Made by a program: the position numbers and the translations under genes. From Oscillospiraceae bacterium (GTDB taxonomy: Bacteria > Bacillota > Clostridia > Oscillospirales > Ruminococcaceae), in the NCBI GenBank assembly GCA_029062865.1, contig JAIDPG010000030.1, positions 1 through 7,521 of the forward strand: a DNA stretch of 7,521 nt. The letters run 5' to 3'. The notes beneath the pieces are model-generated. The model had not been told where the DNA came from. It was given only the letters and a program-made list of their open reading frames with translations, and ran no database searches. Position 1 is the first letter of the stretch, and every line of letters starts with the position of its first letter. Shown in pieces: positions 1-6,284 of this stretch.

Positions 1-1839
1 ATTCCGGAGTTGGCAAGGCTGGCGGCAGGCGGCGATAACGCGGCTTTCGAGCGGTTTTACGAGCTGACGAAAAGCGGCGTTTGGTTTACGTGCAAGAGCC
101 TTTTGAAGAACGAGGAAAACGCCCGTGACATTATGCAGGACACCTATCTCGCGGCGTTTGAGAAGCTCGCTTCACTTTCCGATTTTTCGGGAGTTCAGGG
201 ATGGCTTAACAAGATCGCGGCTAACAAGTGCAAAAACTTCATCAAGTCCAAGGCGAACAGCGCGCTTGTTGAGGACAGCGAGGAAATTCTCGAGAATATC
301 CCCGACGACAGTCTCATTCCCGAGGAGTACGTCACGGACATCGCAAAGCGCAGGATAATTATGGAAATTATCGAGAAAGCGCTTTCCGAGGAGCAGTTCA
401 GGACGATAATCCTCTACTACTTCGACGAGATGACCGCCGCAGAGATAGCCGAGCTTATGGACGTTCACGAGAAAACCGTGCTTTATCGCCTTAAAGTCGC
501 CCGAGCGAAGATCAAGGAGGCAATAATGCGCTATGAAGAGGAAAACAAGGACAAGCTCCACGGCGTTGTGTTTATCCCGACTTTGACGCGGCTGTTCAAG
601 CTCGAAGCGGAGAACACCCCAGTGCCGAACTTGACGCTTGATTTTATGATACCTCCTAACACACAAAACCTTGTTCCCTCCGATCAAGCGGCAGCCGCCG
701 CGAAAACAGGAGGAAAAGCTATGTTAAACACACTTAAAGCAAAAATTATTGCGGGCGCGTGCGCCGCTGCGGTAGTAGTCGGCGGGGGAGTTACCGCGGG
801 AGTTGTTATCGCGAACAATTCTAAGAATCCTCAAATCCCCGTGACGTCGCAGCCCTCGTTCGCGGCGTCATCGGGTACGGCAGGCGGAAACAGCCTTCCG
901 TCGAGCGGCGGCGCTGCGTCTCTGCCGCAATACTCTCAGCACACCGACACGCCGGAACCGGCTCCGGGGCTATGGGAGTATATGCATATCAGTGATGGGA
1001 TAACAATTTCGAAATACAACGGCAACGAGGAGTATATTGTCGTGCCCTCCGAGCTTGACGGCAACAAGGTGCTGGCGGTCGAGGACCCCGTTCACGGGTC
1101 GGAATTTGACTATGTGTTTAGCCAATTTGGCAGGACCAACAATGCAAAAGAGATCGTACTGCCCGAGGGGATTGAAAGGATCGGTTATGCGGCTTTCGGG
1201 TATCTTGAAAATCTGGAGACCATTCATATTCCCGACAGCGTTACAAGCATCGGCTACGGGGCATTTACGGACTGCATAAGCCTTGATAACGTAATTATTC
1301 CCGAAGGCGAAACTGATTTTGAATTCGTGTTTGACAACTGCAAAAGCCTTAAAAACGTTAAACTCCCCGAAAGCACCGAGAAGATGTGGAACACGTTTTA
1401 CGGCTGCGAGAGCCTTGAAAGCGTCATAATTCCCGCAAACGTTAAGGAATTTGAGATCGTTTTTGAGAGATGCACAAGCCTTAATGACGTGACATTCGCG
1501 GGCAATAACATCAAAGTCATCGGAACAGGCTCGTTTATCACCTGCACAAGCCTTGAAAGTATTGTGCTCCCCAACGGCGTTGAGGAGATATCGTATAACG
1601 CGTTCAACGGCTGCACGAGCCTTAAGAACATCACTCTTCCCGCTACCCTGACAGAGATCAAGAGCGGCGCGTTTGAGGACTGCACCTCGCTTACCGATAT
1701 CACACTTCCCGATAAAGTAACAAAGCTCGCGATTACCGCGTTCAACGGCTGCACGAATGTTAAAGTGACATATAAAGGAAACGTTTACGACTACGAGCAC
1801 CTTGACGAGCTTTTTGATCTTTTCGTTGCCGATGAATAG
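1..1839 (+). CDS. Sigma-70 (ECF-like) factor fused to membrane helix and BspA/TpLRR ectodomain, 5'-partial
   Basis: The frame is open from base 1, and by alignment with the paralogue at 2021 only about three codons plus the start lie outside the window, so the TTG at 10 is not the start. The order is: sigma region 2 (about codons 1-85, with NEENARDIMQDTY like region 2.2); region 4 helix-turn-helix (about codons 128-175, LSEEQF...AEIAELMDVHEKTV); a cytoplasmic linker; one hydrophobic helix after KAK (about codons 248-270); a Ser/Pro/Gly-rich linker; then nine leucine-rich repeats and a VTYKGNVYDY tail. The KAK before the helix predicts sigma inside and repeats outside. ECF factors direct RNA polymerase to stress or envelope genes, and here sensor and sigma factor are one chain. 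An internal ribosome binding site and ATG at 721 could give a separate 372-residue membrane LRR protein. No anti-sigma gene is visible. The domain calls are firm; the signalling role is inferred. Confidence 0.9.
   Translation: MPELARLAAGGDNAAFERFYELTKSGVWFTCKSLLKNEENARDIMQDTYLAAFEKLASLSDFSGVQGWLNKIAANKCKNFIKSKANSALVEDSEEILENIPDDSLIPEEYVTDIAKRRIIMEIIEKALSEEQFRTIILYYFDEMTAAEIAELMDVHEKTVLYRLKVARAKIKEAIMRYEEENKDKLHGVVFIPTLTRLFKLEAENTPVPNLTLDFMIPPNTQNLVPSDQAAAAAKTGGKAMLNTLKAKIIAGACAAAVVVGGGVTAGVVIANNSKNPQIPVTSQPSFAASSGTAGGNSLPSSGGAASLPQYSQHTDTPEPAPGLWEYMHISDGITISKYNGNEEYIVVPSELDGNKVLAVEDPVHGSEFDYVFSQFGRTNNAKEIVLPEGIERIGYAAFGYLENLETIHIPDSVTSIGYGAFTDCISLDNVIIPEGETDFEFVFDNCKSLKNVKLPESTEKMWNTFYGCESLESVIIPANVKEFEIVFERCTSLNDVTFAGNNIKVIGTGSFITCTSLESIVLPNGVEEISYNAFNGCTSLKNITLPATLTEIKSGAFEDCTSLTDITLPDKVTKLAITAFNGCTNVKVTYKGNVYDYEHLDELFDLFVADE
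295..600 (+). repeat. Duplicated sigma region 4 segment, copy 1
   Basis: This 306-bp stretch matches 2324-2629 at roughly 92% by hand count (about 25 differences, nearly all synonymous). The encoded 102 residues differ only by two Lys/Arg changes. It covers the end of the inter-region linker, region 4 and the start of the cytoplasmic linker. Flanking region 2 is clearly more divergent. Confidence 0.85.
708..723 (+). promoter_or_regulatory. Internal ribosome binding site and in-frame ATG
   Basis: AGGAGG at 708-713 is followed by seven bases and an ATG at 721-723 that is in frame with the sigma fusion. It falls exactly between the cytoplasmic linker and the membrane helix. Initiation here would give a 372-residue protein starting MLNTLKAKII, with the look of a signal anchor. 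The paralogous gene has the same arrangement at 2742-2758. The motif is visible; its use is inferred. Confidence 0.6.
1144..1758 (+). repeat. Nine BspA/TpLRR-type leucine-rich repeats (protein level)
   Basis: This segment of the first sigma-fusion gene encodes nine consecutive repeats of about 23 residues with the pattern L-x-x-I-x-L/I-P-x-x-V-x-x-I-x-x-x-A-F-x-x-C-x-S. Examples begin LETIHIPDSV, LESIVLPNGV and LKNITLPATL. Repeats 3 to 5 are slightly shorter. This is the LRR_5/BspA family typical of bacterial surface proteins that bind host or matrix ligands. Its position after a single membrane helix predicts an extracytoplasmic ligand-binding role. Confidence 0.88.
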
Positions 1840-1872
1840 ATTTTTATCATTGGTTTGGTTAATATATGACAA

Positions 1873-1895
1873 AGCCCCGCCGTTTTGGCGGGGCT
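1873..1895 (+). terminator. Intrinsic terminator of the first sigma-fusion gene
   Basis: A perfect 9-bp stem AGCCCCGCC / GGCGGGGCT closes a GTTTT loop, 33 bases after the TAG stop. The tail GCTTCTGTTCT is T-rich but not a clean T run, so termination may be incomplete. Confidence 0.75.
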
Positions 1896-1899
1896 GCTT

Positions 1900-1930
1900 C
1901 TGTTCTCCCCGTATACGTCGGGAAGAACAG
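1900..1930. repeat. Inverted repeat upstream of the second sigma-fusion promoter
   Basis: The arms CTGTTCTCCCCG (1900-1911) and CGGGAAGAACAG (1919-1930) pair at 11 of 12 positions around a 7-base spacer. The repeat sits about 50 bp upstream of the -10 box at 1983 and directly after a terminator. It could be a regulator site or a second hairpin; neither is proven. Confidence 0.5.
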
Positions 1931-1979
1931 TGAATGAAAAATTCTTTTATAAAAATTTATCTTTTTCTCCTCCGAGATG

Positions 1980-1988
1980 TGTTATAAT
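1980..1988 (+). promoter_or_regulatory. Extended -10 promoter of the second sigma-fusion gene
   Basis: TGtTATAAT is a perfect extended -10 element. The expected -35 position (about 1960-1965) holds only a T-rich sequence without a good TTGACA match, and the upstream bases are A/T-rich like an UP element. Transcription would begin near 1995, leaving a leader of about 25 bases before the GTG start. Confidence 0.65.
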
Positions 1989-2005
1989 AAAAGGGAACAT
2001 TGTGT

Positions 2006-2012
2006 AAGGAGG
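2006..2012 (+). promoter_or_regulatory. Ribosome binding site that fixes the GTG start at 2021
   Basis: A full AAGGAGG is followed by eight bases and GTG at 2021. An in-frame TTG at 2000 lies upstream of this site and would be almost at the predicted transcription start, so it is not the likely initiator. Confidence 0.85.
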
Positions 2013-2020
2013 AGATCCCG

Positions 2021-3979
2021 GTGGAAAATATTACGGAATTGGCAAAAATGGCGGCAAGCGGCGACAACGCGGCGTTTGAAAAGCTTTACGAGCAGACAAA
2101 GGGCGGCGTGTGGTTCAACTGCATAAATCTTCTCCGAAATGAGGAGAATGCAAAGGACGTTATGCAGGAAACGTATTTCACGGCGTTTGAGAAGCTCGGC
2201 ACGCTGGCGGACTTCGGCGGCATACAAAGCTGGCTGAACAGAATCGCCGCGAACAAGTGCAAAAACTACATCAGAACGGTTTCAAACAGCCATCTGGCGG
2301 AAAACGGCGAGGAGCTGCTGGAAAATATCCCCGACGACAGCCTCATTCCCGAGGAGTACGTCACGGACATCGCGAAACGCAAAATCATAATGGAGATTAT
2401 TGAGAAAGCGCTTTCAGAGGAGCAGTTCAGGACGATAATCTTGTATTACTTCGACGAGATGACCGCCGCCGAGATAGCCGAGCTTATGGACGTTCACGAG
2501 AAGACCGTGCTTTACCGCCTTAAAGTCGCCCGCGCGAAGATCAAGGAGGCAATAATGCGCTATGAGGAAGAAAACAAGGACAAGCTCCACGGCGTTGTAT
2601 TTATCCCGACCTTGACGCGCCTCTTCAGAGCCGAGGCGGAAAACACGCCCGTTCCGAATGTTCCGCTCGAATTAAATGCCCAAATCAAAGCTCCGACGAA
2701 TACACAAGTTCCCTCCGAATACGTGACAAACACCGCGCAACAAGGAGGAAAAGCCATGCTTAACACACTCAAGGCAAAAATAATCGCGGGCGCTTGCGCC
2801 GCCGTTGTAGTCGGCGGGGGAGTGACCGCGGGGGTTCTTATCGCGAATAATTCCAAGGACAAGACCGAAAGCAAGCCGTCTTACAGCGCTTCGACGAATA
2901 CGTCAAAGCCGTCGAATACCTCTAAGCCTTCCGCGGCGAATACTTCAAAGCCCGCCGCTTCCAACACCGAAACAAGCAAGCCAGCGCAGACCGATCAGCT
3001 TGTTTACCCGAAGTTCGACGGGCTGGAGGCGTACAAGTTCATAAGCAGGATCAATGGCGAAAATCAGCCCGACACCGTTTCCGGCAACATCAAGGAAATG
3101 CGCATGGGAGACCGCGCGTTCATAGTGCTGACGAACGATAACGAGATCGTGATGTTCCGAGCTGATGCCTACGAGGTCAAGGTGTCTTACGGTATAGACC
3201 CCAACATCACGACGCTTGAAAACTTATCATATGACTATCTTAACGGCGACGGGATCCTTGCGGTGAACGGCAACTATATAATGTACAAGGCAGTTGGAAA
3301 TGACGGCGAAATTGTGCTCAGCAAGGAAGGCAATCCCAGAACATTCTCAGGTTATATGGACTTCGGCGACAGAATTACCGAGGTTCGCATAGGTTCTCGC
3401 TATCACTTTTACGCGCTTGACGCGGAGGGCTTAAGCCTCAAGCTGGAACACCAATTTTGGGATCATACAGAATTTCCGCTCGGTAGATTTGATAAGTCTA
3501 TAATGGATGGAGACTATGTGTATTATTATGAGGATAGAGAATGGGGCTTTGAGGTCGGACAGGTGAAGATCAAAAAGCTTGTCGGAGATTATTGTATCAC
3601 CGATGAGGGTAAGGCGCACGATTGCGAAGACAGAAAGCCGCTCGATTATCTCGCCGAGTATACCTTCAAGGATTTTTATATGGGCAGCGGGCTCGGCACG
3701 GGAATAACCGAGGACGACACTATGGTTGTGTTCGATCATACACACAAAAATGTGCTTTTCACCTGCGAAATCCCCGACGGTACTCTTCAAAACGTCTGGT
3801 TTGCCTACAACAAGGTGTACGTAAAAACCGACAAGGGTATGTTCATTTGCGATGTTGAAAGCGAAACCGCTTTCAAACCATTTGACACGCTAAACAACAC
3901 CGGCGAGGAAGTGGTTTGGATCAGCGGTAAATACGTCCTCCTCGGCAACGGGTTTGTTTACGAGATAAAGAATTACTGA
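2021..3979 (+). CDS. Sigma-70 (ECF-like) factor fused to membrane helix and putative beta-propeller ectodomain
   Basis: This 652-residue protein has sigma region 2 (about 4-88, with NEENAKDVMQETY), region 4 helix-turn-helix (about 131-178), a cytoplasmic linker to about 245, and one transmembrane helix (about 254-275) preceded by KAK. A Ser/Thr/Lys/Pro linker with repeated TSKPS-like units (about 278-326) follows, then a roughly 325-residue domain. That domain has recurring hydrophobic-strand units (RAFIVLTNDNEIVMF, NYIMYKAVGNDGEIV, YVYYYEDR, KVYVKTDKGMFIC, KYVLLGNGFVYEI), which suggest a beta-propeller. The topology predicts sigma inside and propeller outside. It is a tandem paralogue of the preceding gene with a different ectodomain, and has its own promoter and terminator. 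An internal start at 2756 could give a 407-residue sensor. The sigma call is firm; the propeller is an inference from the strand pattern. Confidence 0.9.
   Translation: MENITELAKMAASGDNAAFEKLYEQTKGGVWFNCINLLRNEENAKDVMQETYFTAFEKLGTLADFGGIQSWLNRIAANKCKNYIRTVSNSHLAENGEELLENIPDDSLIPEEYVTDIAKRKIIMEIIEKALSEEQFRTIILYYFDEMTAAEIAELMDVHEKTVLYRLKVARAKIKEAIMRYEEENKDKLHGVVFIPTLTRLFRAEAENTPVPNVPLELNAQIKAPTNTQVPSEYVTNTAQQGGKAMLNTLKAKIIAGACAAVVVGGGVTAGVLIANNSKDKTESKPSYSASTNTSKPSNTSKPSAANTSKPAASNTETSKPAQTDQLVYPKFDGLEAYKFISRINGENQPDTVSGNIKEMRMGDRAFIVLTNDNEIVMFRADAYEVKVSYGIDPNITTLENLSYDYLNGDGILAVNGNYIMYKAVGNDGEIVLSKEGNPRTFSGYMDFGDRITEVRIGSRYHFYALDAEGLSLKLEHQFWDHTEFPLGRFDKSIMDGDYVYYYEDREWGFEVGQVKIKKLVGDYCITDEGKAHDCEDRKPLDYLAEYTFKDFYMGSGLGTGITEDDTMVVFDHTHKNVLFTCEIPDGTLQNVWFAYNKVYVKTDKGMFICDVESETAFKPFDTLNNTGEEVVWISGKYVLLGNGFVYEIKNY
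2324..2629 (+). repeat. Duplicated sigma region 4 segment, copy 2
   Basis: This is the partner of 295-600. The two encode the same region 4 apart from two conservative changes. A shorter second block of similarity covers the internal start and membrane helix (about 2742-2855 against 708-823). Confidence 0.85.
2742..2758 (+). promoter_or_regulatory. Internal ribosome binding site and in-frame ATG (second copy)
   Basis: AAGGAGG at 2742-2748, seven bases, then ATG at 2756 (codon 246 of the fusion) directly before the membrane helix. Spacing and sequence match the site at 708-723 although the codons upstream have diverged. Both copies encode the two glycines as GGA-GGA while GGC is common elsewhere in these genes. 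This suggests, but does not prove, selection for translation initiation. Confidence 0.6.
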
Positions 3980-3983
3980 TAAT

Positions 3984-4018
3984 AAAAAGCGAAGGCAGCA
4001 AACCGCCTTCGCTTTTTT
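3984..4018. terminator. Bidirectional intrinsic terminator between convergent genes
   Basis: The stem GCGAAGGC (3989-3996) / GCCTTCGC (4005-4012) has an 8-base loop, a five-A run on the left and a six-T run on the right. It can therefore end both the plus-strand sigma-fusion gene (stop at 3979) and the minus-strand HxlR gene (stop at 4024). Confidence 0.9.
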
Positions 4019-4023
4019 GATCT

Positions 4024-4350
4024 TTACGCCTTGTTCTTCTTATACTCCGTCCCCCAGACCTCCATAGCGTCCATTATCGGGCGCATTGATTCTCCGAGCT
4101 CGGAAAGCGAATACTCTAAACGCGGCGGCACCTCGGGATAGACAGTACGGATAATAATCCCGTCCTCCTCCATAGAGCGCAGACTGTCGGTAAGCACCTT
4201 CTGGCTTATTCCCGCAAGATCGCGGCGCAGCTCGTTGAATCTCCACGGTCGGGAAAGAAGATTTCTCATAATAAGCAGCTTCCACTTGCTTCCGATAAGC
4301 GCGACGGTCGTCGCAACGGGGCAGGCGGGCATTTCGTCCTTTGTCAGCAT
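4024..4350 (-). CDS. HxlR-family winged-helix transcriptional regulator
   Basis: The 108-residue product has the HxlR signature: an N-terminal Cys before the wing-helix (Cys10 in MPACPVATTVALIGSKWK), then LLIMRNLLSRPWRFNELRRDL, the recognition-helix region GISQKVLTDSLRSMEEDGII, and the wing with PPRLEYSLSELG. Such regulators bind DNA as dimers. Several (YodB, CatR, HypR of Bacillus subtilis) sense electrophiles or oxidants through the equivalent N-terminal Cys. The start at 4350 is chosen because GGAGG (4357-4361) lies six bases upstream; an in-frame ATG at 4371 has no such site. The gene is divergent from the macrodomain-sirtuin genes, so it probably controls them and itself. Family assignment is firm; the inducer is inferred. 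Confidence 0.93.
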   Translation of the reverse strand: MLTKDEMPACPVATTVALIGSKWKLLIMRNLLSRPWRFNELRRDLAGISQKVLTDSLRSMEEDGIIIRTVYPEVPPRLEYSLSELGESMRPIMDAMEVWGTEYKKNKA

Positions 4351-4390
4351 TGTATTCCTCCAATAGTTCATAATGGAATGTTATATCTTA

Positions 4391-4419
4391 ATTATAATAT
4401 ATACGCGATCAAAAGTCAA
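4391..4419 (-). promoter_or_regulatory. Sigma-A promoter of the HxlR gene
   Basis: Read on the minus strand, TTGACT (4414-4419) is followed by exactly 17 bases and a perfect TATAAT (4391-4396). Transcription would start near 4384, giving a leader of about 35 bases. The -10 box overlaps an A/T-rich imperfect dyad (TTATA...TATAA, 4381-4397) that could be an autoregulatory site. Confidence 0.8.
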
Positions 4420-4563
4420 GAGAAAAGCCGATCATAGTTTTTTCAAGCTGTTTTCCCTGCCTATGTCAGGAAAGTGGCAATAAATCGGTTGTTACAAGAA
4501 AAAATTTTTACCGTTTTTTCCCGTCACGGTGCAAAGGTAACAAAAAAGTAACCGAGTAATTAA
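4420..4563. other. Divergent intergenic region with short repeats
   Basis: No gene is seen between the HxlR promoter and the macrodomain promoter. It contains a short dyad (TTTCCCTG 4452-4459 / CAGGAAA 4467-4473, one bulge), a direct repeat GTAAC at 4538-4542 and 4549-4553 (11-bp period, one helical turn), and a GTTAC at 4491-4495 in the opposite orientation. AAAAAGT occurs at 4544-4550 and again at 4562-4568. These are possible regulator contacts, not established sites. Confidence 0.4.
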
Positions 4564-4577
4564 AAAGTGCGTACTTT
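4564..4577. promoter_or_regulatory. Candidate HxlR operator over the -35 box
   Basis: The arms AAAGT and ACTTT flank a 4-base centre (GCGT), making a dyad that covers the first bases of the -35 hexamer at 4575-4580. A dimeric regulator bound here would block RNA polymerase. Linking it to the adjacent HxlR gene is inference from the divergent layout. Confidence 0.45.
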
Positions 4578-4603
4578 ACAGACGCAAAAAAATGTGTTAA
4601 GAT
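4575..4603 (+). promoter_or_regulatory. Sigma-A promoter of the macrodomain-sirtuin operon
   Basis: TTTACA (4575-4580), a 17-base spacer and TAAGAT (4598-4603) with an upstream TG (4595-4596) make a good extended -10 promoter. The predicted start near 4610 leaves about 55 bases of A-rich leader before the ATG at 4666. Confidence 0.75.
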
Positions 4604-4665
4604 ATTATCAAAGAAAAAGCGAAAAATAAAAAACAATAACATCGAATACGGCAAAGGAGCAAGTT

Positions 4666-5463
4666 ATGAATTTGACCGATAAGCTTGATTATTTGATAAG
4701 CCGGCTTCTGTCCGAAAACACGGACTATAAAAATATCGCTGTCCCCGACAGCGGGGAGGAGCGCTTTCGCCTGTTCCAAAGCCTTGTGAACGTCCGCGCT
4801 CCGAAGCCGGTTTCGGAGGATTTTCTCGAAGTCCAGGACGAGCTCCTCCGCGAAATGATTGCCGAAAAGGGCGTTGTAAACTACAAGGACTTAACGCCGA
4901 TAAAGCCGCGGATTTACTTGTGGCAGGGCGACATCACGCGGCTGAAATGCGGCGCTGTCGTCAACGCCGCGAACTCGGGAATGCTCGGCTGCTTCTGCCC
5001 GTGCCATGGCTGCATCGACAACGCGATACACACCTTTGCGGGCGTGCGGCTTCGGCTGGAGTGCGCGGAAATTATGGCGAAGCAAGGCTATGAAGAGCCC
5101 GTAGGACGCGCGAAAATCACCGCCGCCTATAATCTCCCGTGCGAGAAAATTATCCACACGGTAGGACCGTTCGTCGGCGGTCGGCTTACCGACGAGCATT
5201 GTGAGCAGCTGCGCTCCTGCTATCGCGAGTGCCTGAAAATCGCTCTGCAAAGCGGAGTTTCAAGCGTCGCGTTCTGTTGTATCTCAACGGGGGAATTTCA
5301 TTTCCCGAACGAAAAAGCCGCGGAGCTTGCCGTTGAAACGGTCAGTGAATTTCTGCGGGAAAATCAGAATATCGAGGTGATCTTCAATGTTTTCAAGGCT
5401 GATGACTACGCCATCTACAGGCGACTGCTCGAAGAAAATCGAGCGCCTGAGATCCGCGCTTGA
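4666..5463 (+). CDS. SirTM-associated zinc-type macrodomain protein, ADP-ribosyl hydrolase
   Basis: The 265-residue protein has an N-terminal helical extension (about 1-80) and a macrodomain from about 83. Visible motifs are the GDI near the adenine pocket (88-90), VVNAANSGMLG (98-108), the Cys/His-rich catalytic loop (C109, C111, C113, H114, C116, D118, H122), HTVGP (164-168) and the phosphate loop CISTGEFHFP (205-214). The C109-H114-C116 cluster matches the zinc-binding macrodomains encoded beside class M sirtuins, which remove ADP-ribose placed on protein by the sirtuin. C111 and C113 add extra thiols to the loop. AAAGGAG (4653-4659) sits six bases before the ATG. The 3' end overlaps the sirtuin gene by 77 bp. 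Function is well supported by family; the protein target is unknown. Confidence 0.93.
   Translation: MNLTDKLDYLISRLLSENTDYKNIAVPDSGEERFRLFQSLVNVRAPKPVSEDFLEVQDELLREMIAEKGVVNYKDLTPIKPRIYLWQGDITRLKCGAVVNAANSGMLGCFCPCHGCIDNAIHTFAGVRLRLECAEIMAKQGYEEPVGRAKITAAYNLPCEKIIHTVGPFVGGRLTDEHCEQLRSCYRECLKIALQSGVSSVAFCCISTGEFHFPNEKAAELAVETVSEFLRENQNIEVIFNVFKADDYAIYRRLLEENRAPEIRA
5374..5389 (+). promoter_or_regulatory. Ribosome binding site and overlapping start of the sirtuin gene
   Basis: GAGGTGAT (5374-5381) matches the 16S rRNA 3' end and lies five bases before ATG 5387, all inside the macrodomain coding sequence. This supports 5387 over the later in-frame ATG at 5402, and implies translational coupling of the two enzymes. 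Confidence 0.75.
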
Positions 5464-6259
5464 AGCCGCCGAAACGGTAGTGATCGGCGCGGGGGCGGGG
5501 CTTTCGACGGCGGCTGGGTTTACGTATTCCGGCGAGCGTTTTCGAGAGCATTTCGCCGATTTCGAGGAAAAATACGGCTTTAGCGATATGTATTCCGGCG
5601 GCTTTTATCCCTTTGAAACGCCGGAGGAAATGTGGGCCTTCTGGAGCAGGAACATAATGCTGAACCGTTTTACGGAGCCACCTAAACCGGTTTACAGAGA
5701 TCTGCTTTCACTTGTGGAAAGCAAGGATTATTTTGTGATAACCACAAACGTCGACTACTGTTTTCAAAAAGCCGGATTCGACAAAAAGCGGCTGTTTTAC
5801 ACGCAAGGGGATTACGGCTTGTTTCAATGTTCCGAACCGTGCCGAAACGAAACTTTTGACAACGAGGAGATCATTCGTGAAATGTGCGAGAGCCAGCGCG
5901 ATATGAAAATCCCATCCGAGCTGCTGCCGAAGTGCCCGCATTGCGGAAAGCCGCTTGTAATGAACCTCCGCGTCGACGACAAATTCATCGAGGACGAGGG
6001 CTGGCACAAGGCGGCGGAGCGCTATTCCGATTTTGTTCGTTCGCGGAAAAACACGCGTGTTTTGTATTTAGAACTCGGCGTGGGCTATAACACGCCCGCC
6101 ATCATCAAATATCCGTTCTGGCAATTAACTCACGAAAACCCCAACGCGACCTACGCGTGCCTGAACTTCGGCGAGGCAAGCGCCCCGAAGGAAATTTACG
6201 AGCGGTCGATACTGATCGACGAGGATATTGCGGAGGTTTTGAATGAACTGAAGCGTTGA
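5387..6259 (+). CDS. Class M sirtuin (SirTM), protein ADP-ribosyltransferase
   Basis: The 290-residue protein has the sirtuin NAD-binding GAGAGLS (34-40), the FTYSGERF segment (45-52), TTNVD (119-123), a zinc site with C148, C152, C183 and C186, and GVGYN (231-235). The catalytic His of deacetylating sirtuins is replaced by Gln140 in TQGDYG. This is the hallmark of class M sirtuins, which transfer ADP-ribose from NAD+ to a protein rather than deacetylate. In characterised staphylococcal and streptococcal systems the target is a lipoylated GcvH-like carrier encoded in the same operon. No such gene is seen here. It overlaps the macrodomain gene by 77 bp in another frame, consistent with an on/off pair. 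No obvious break or missing residue is visible. Confidence 0.95.
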   Translation: MFSRLMTTPSTGDCSKKIERLRSALEAAETVVIGAGAGLSTAAGFTYSGERFREHFADFEEKYGFSDMYSGGFYPFETPEEMWAFWSRNIMLNRFTEPPKPVYRDLLSLVESKDYFVITTNVDYCFQKAGFDKKRLFYTQGDYGLFQCSEPCRNETFDNEEIIREMCESQRDMKIPSELLPKCPHCGKPLVMNLRVDDKFIEDEGWHKAAERYSDFVRSRKNTRVLYLELGVGYNTPAIIKYPFWQLTHENPNATYACLNFGEASAPKEIYERSILIDEDIAEVLNELKR

Positions 6260-6284
6260 CAAATTCGCCCGGATATGCTACAAT
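6256..6284 (+). promoter_or_regulatory. Near-consensus sigma-A promoter of the DUF5131 gene
   Basis: A perfect TTGACA (6256-6261) overlaps the sirtuin TGA stop. After 17 bases comes TACAAT (6279-6284) with an extended TG (6276-6277). The start would be near 6291, about 75 bases before the ATG at 6366. TTGACAA recurs at 6286-6292 and CAATATTG (6281-6288) is a perfect 8-bp palindrome over the -10, either of which could bind a regulator. Confidence 0.8.

Noticed and set aside
721..810. Possible lipoprotein signal at the Cys of IAGAC after the internal start
   Set aside because: The residue three before the Cys is Ala rather than Leu, and the Cys lies early inside a hydrophobic segment that continues well beyond it, so a plain membrane anchor fits better.
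970..1872. 300-codon open frame on the minus strand opposite the LRR region
   Set aside because: It is antisense to clear repeats of a known family, has no ribosome binding site or recognisable domain, and arises from the regular codon pattern of the repeats.
2000..2020. Upstream TTG start for the second sigma-fusion gene
   Set aside because: It precedes the AAGGAGG site, which points to GTG 2021, and lies almost at the predicted transcription start. The extra residues also contribute nothing to the family match.
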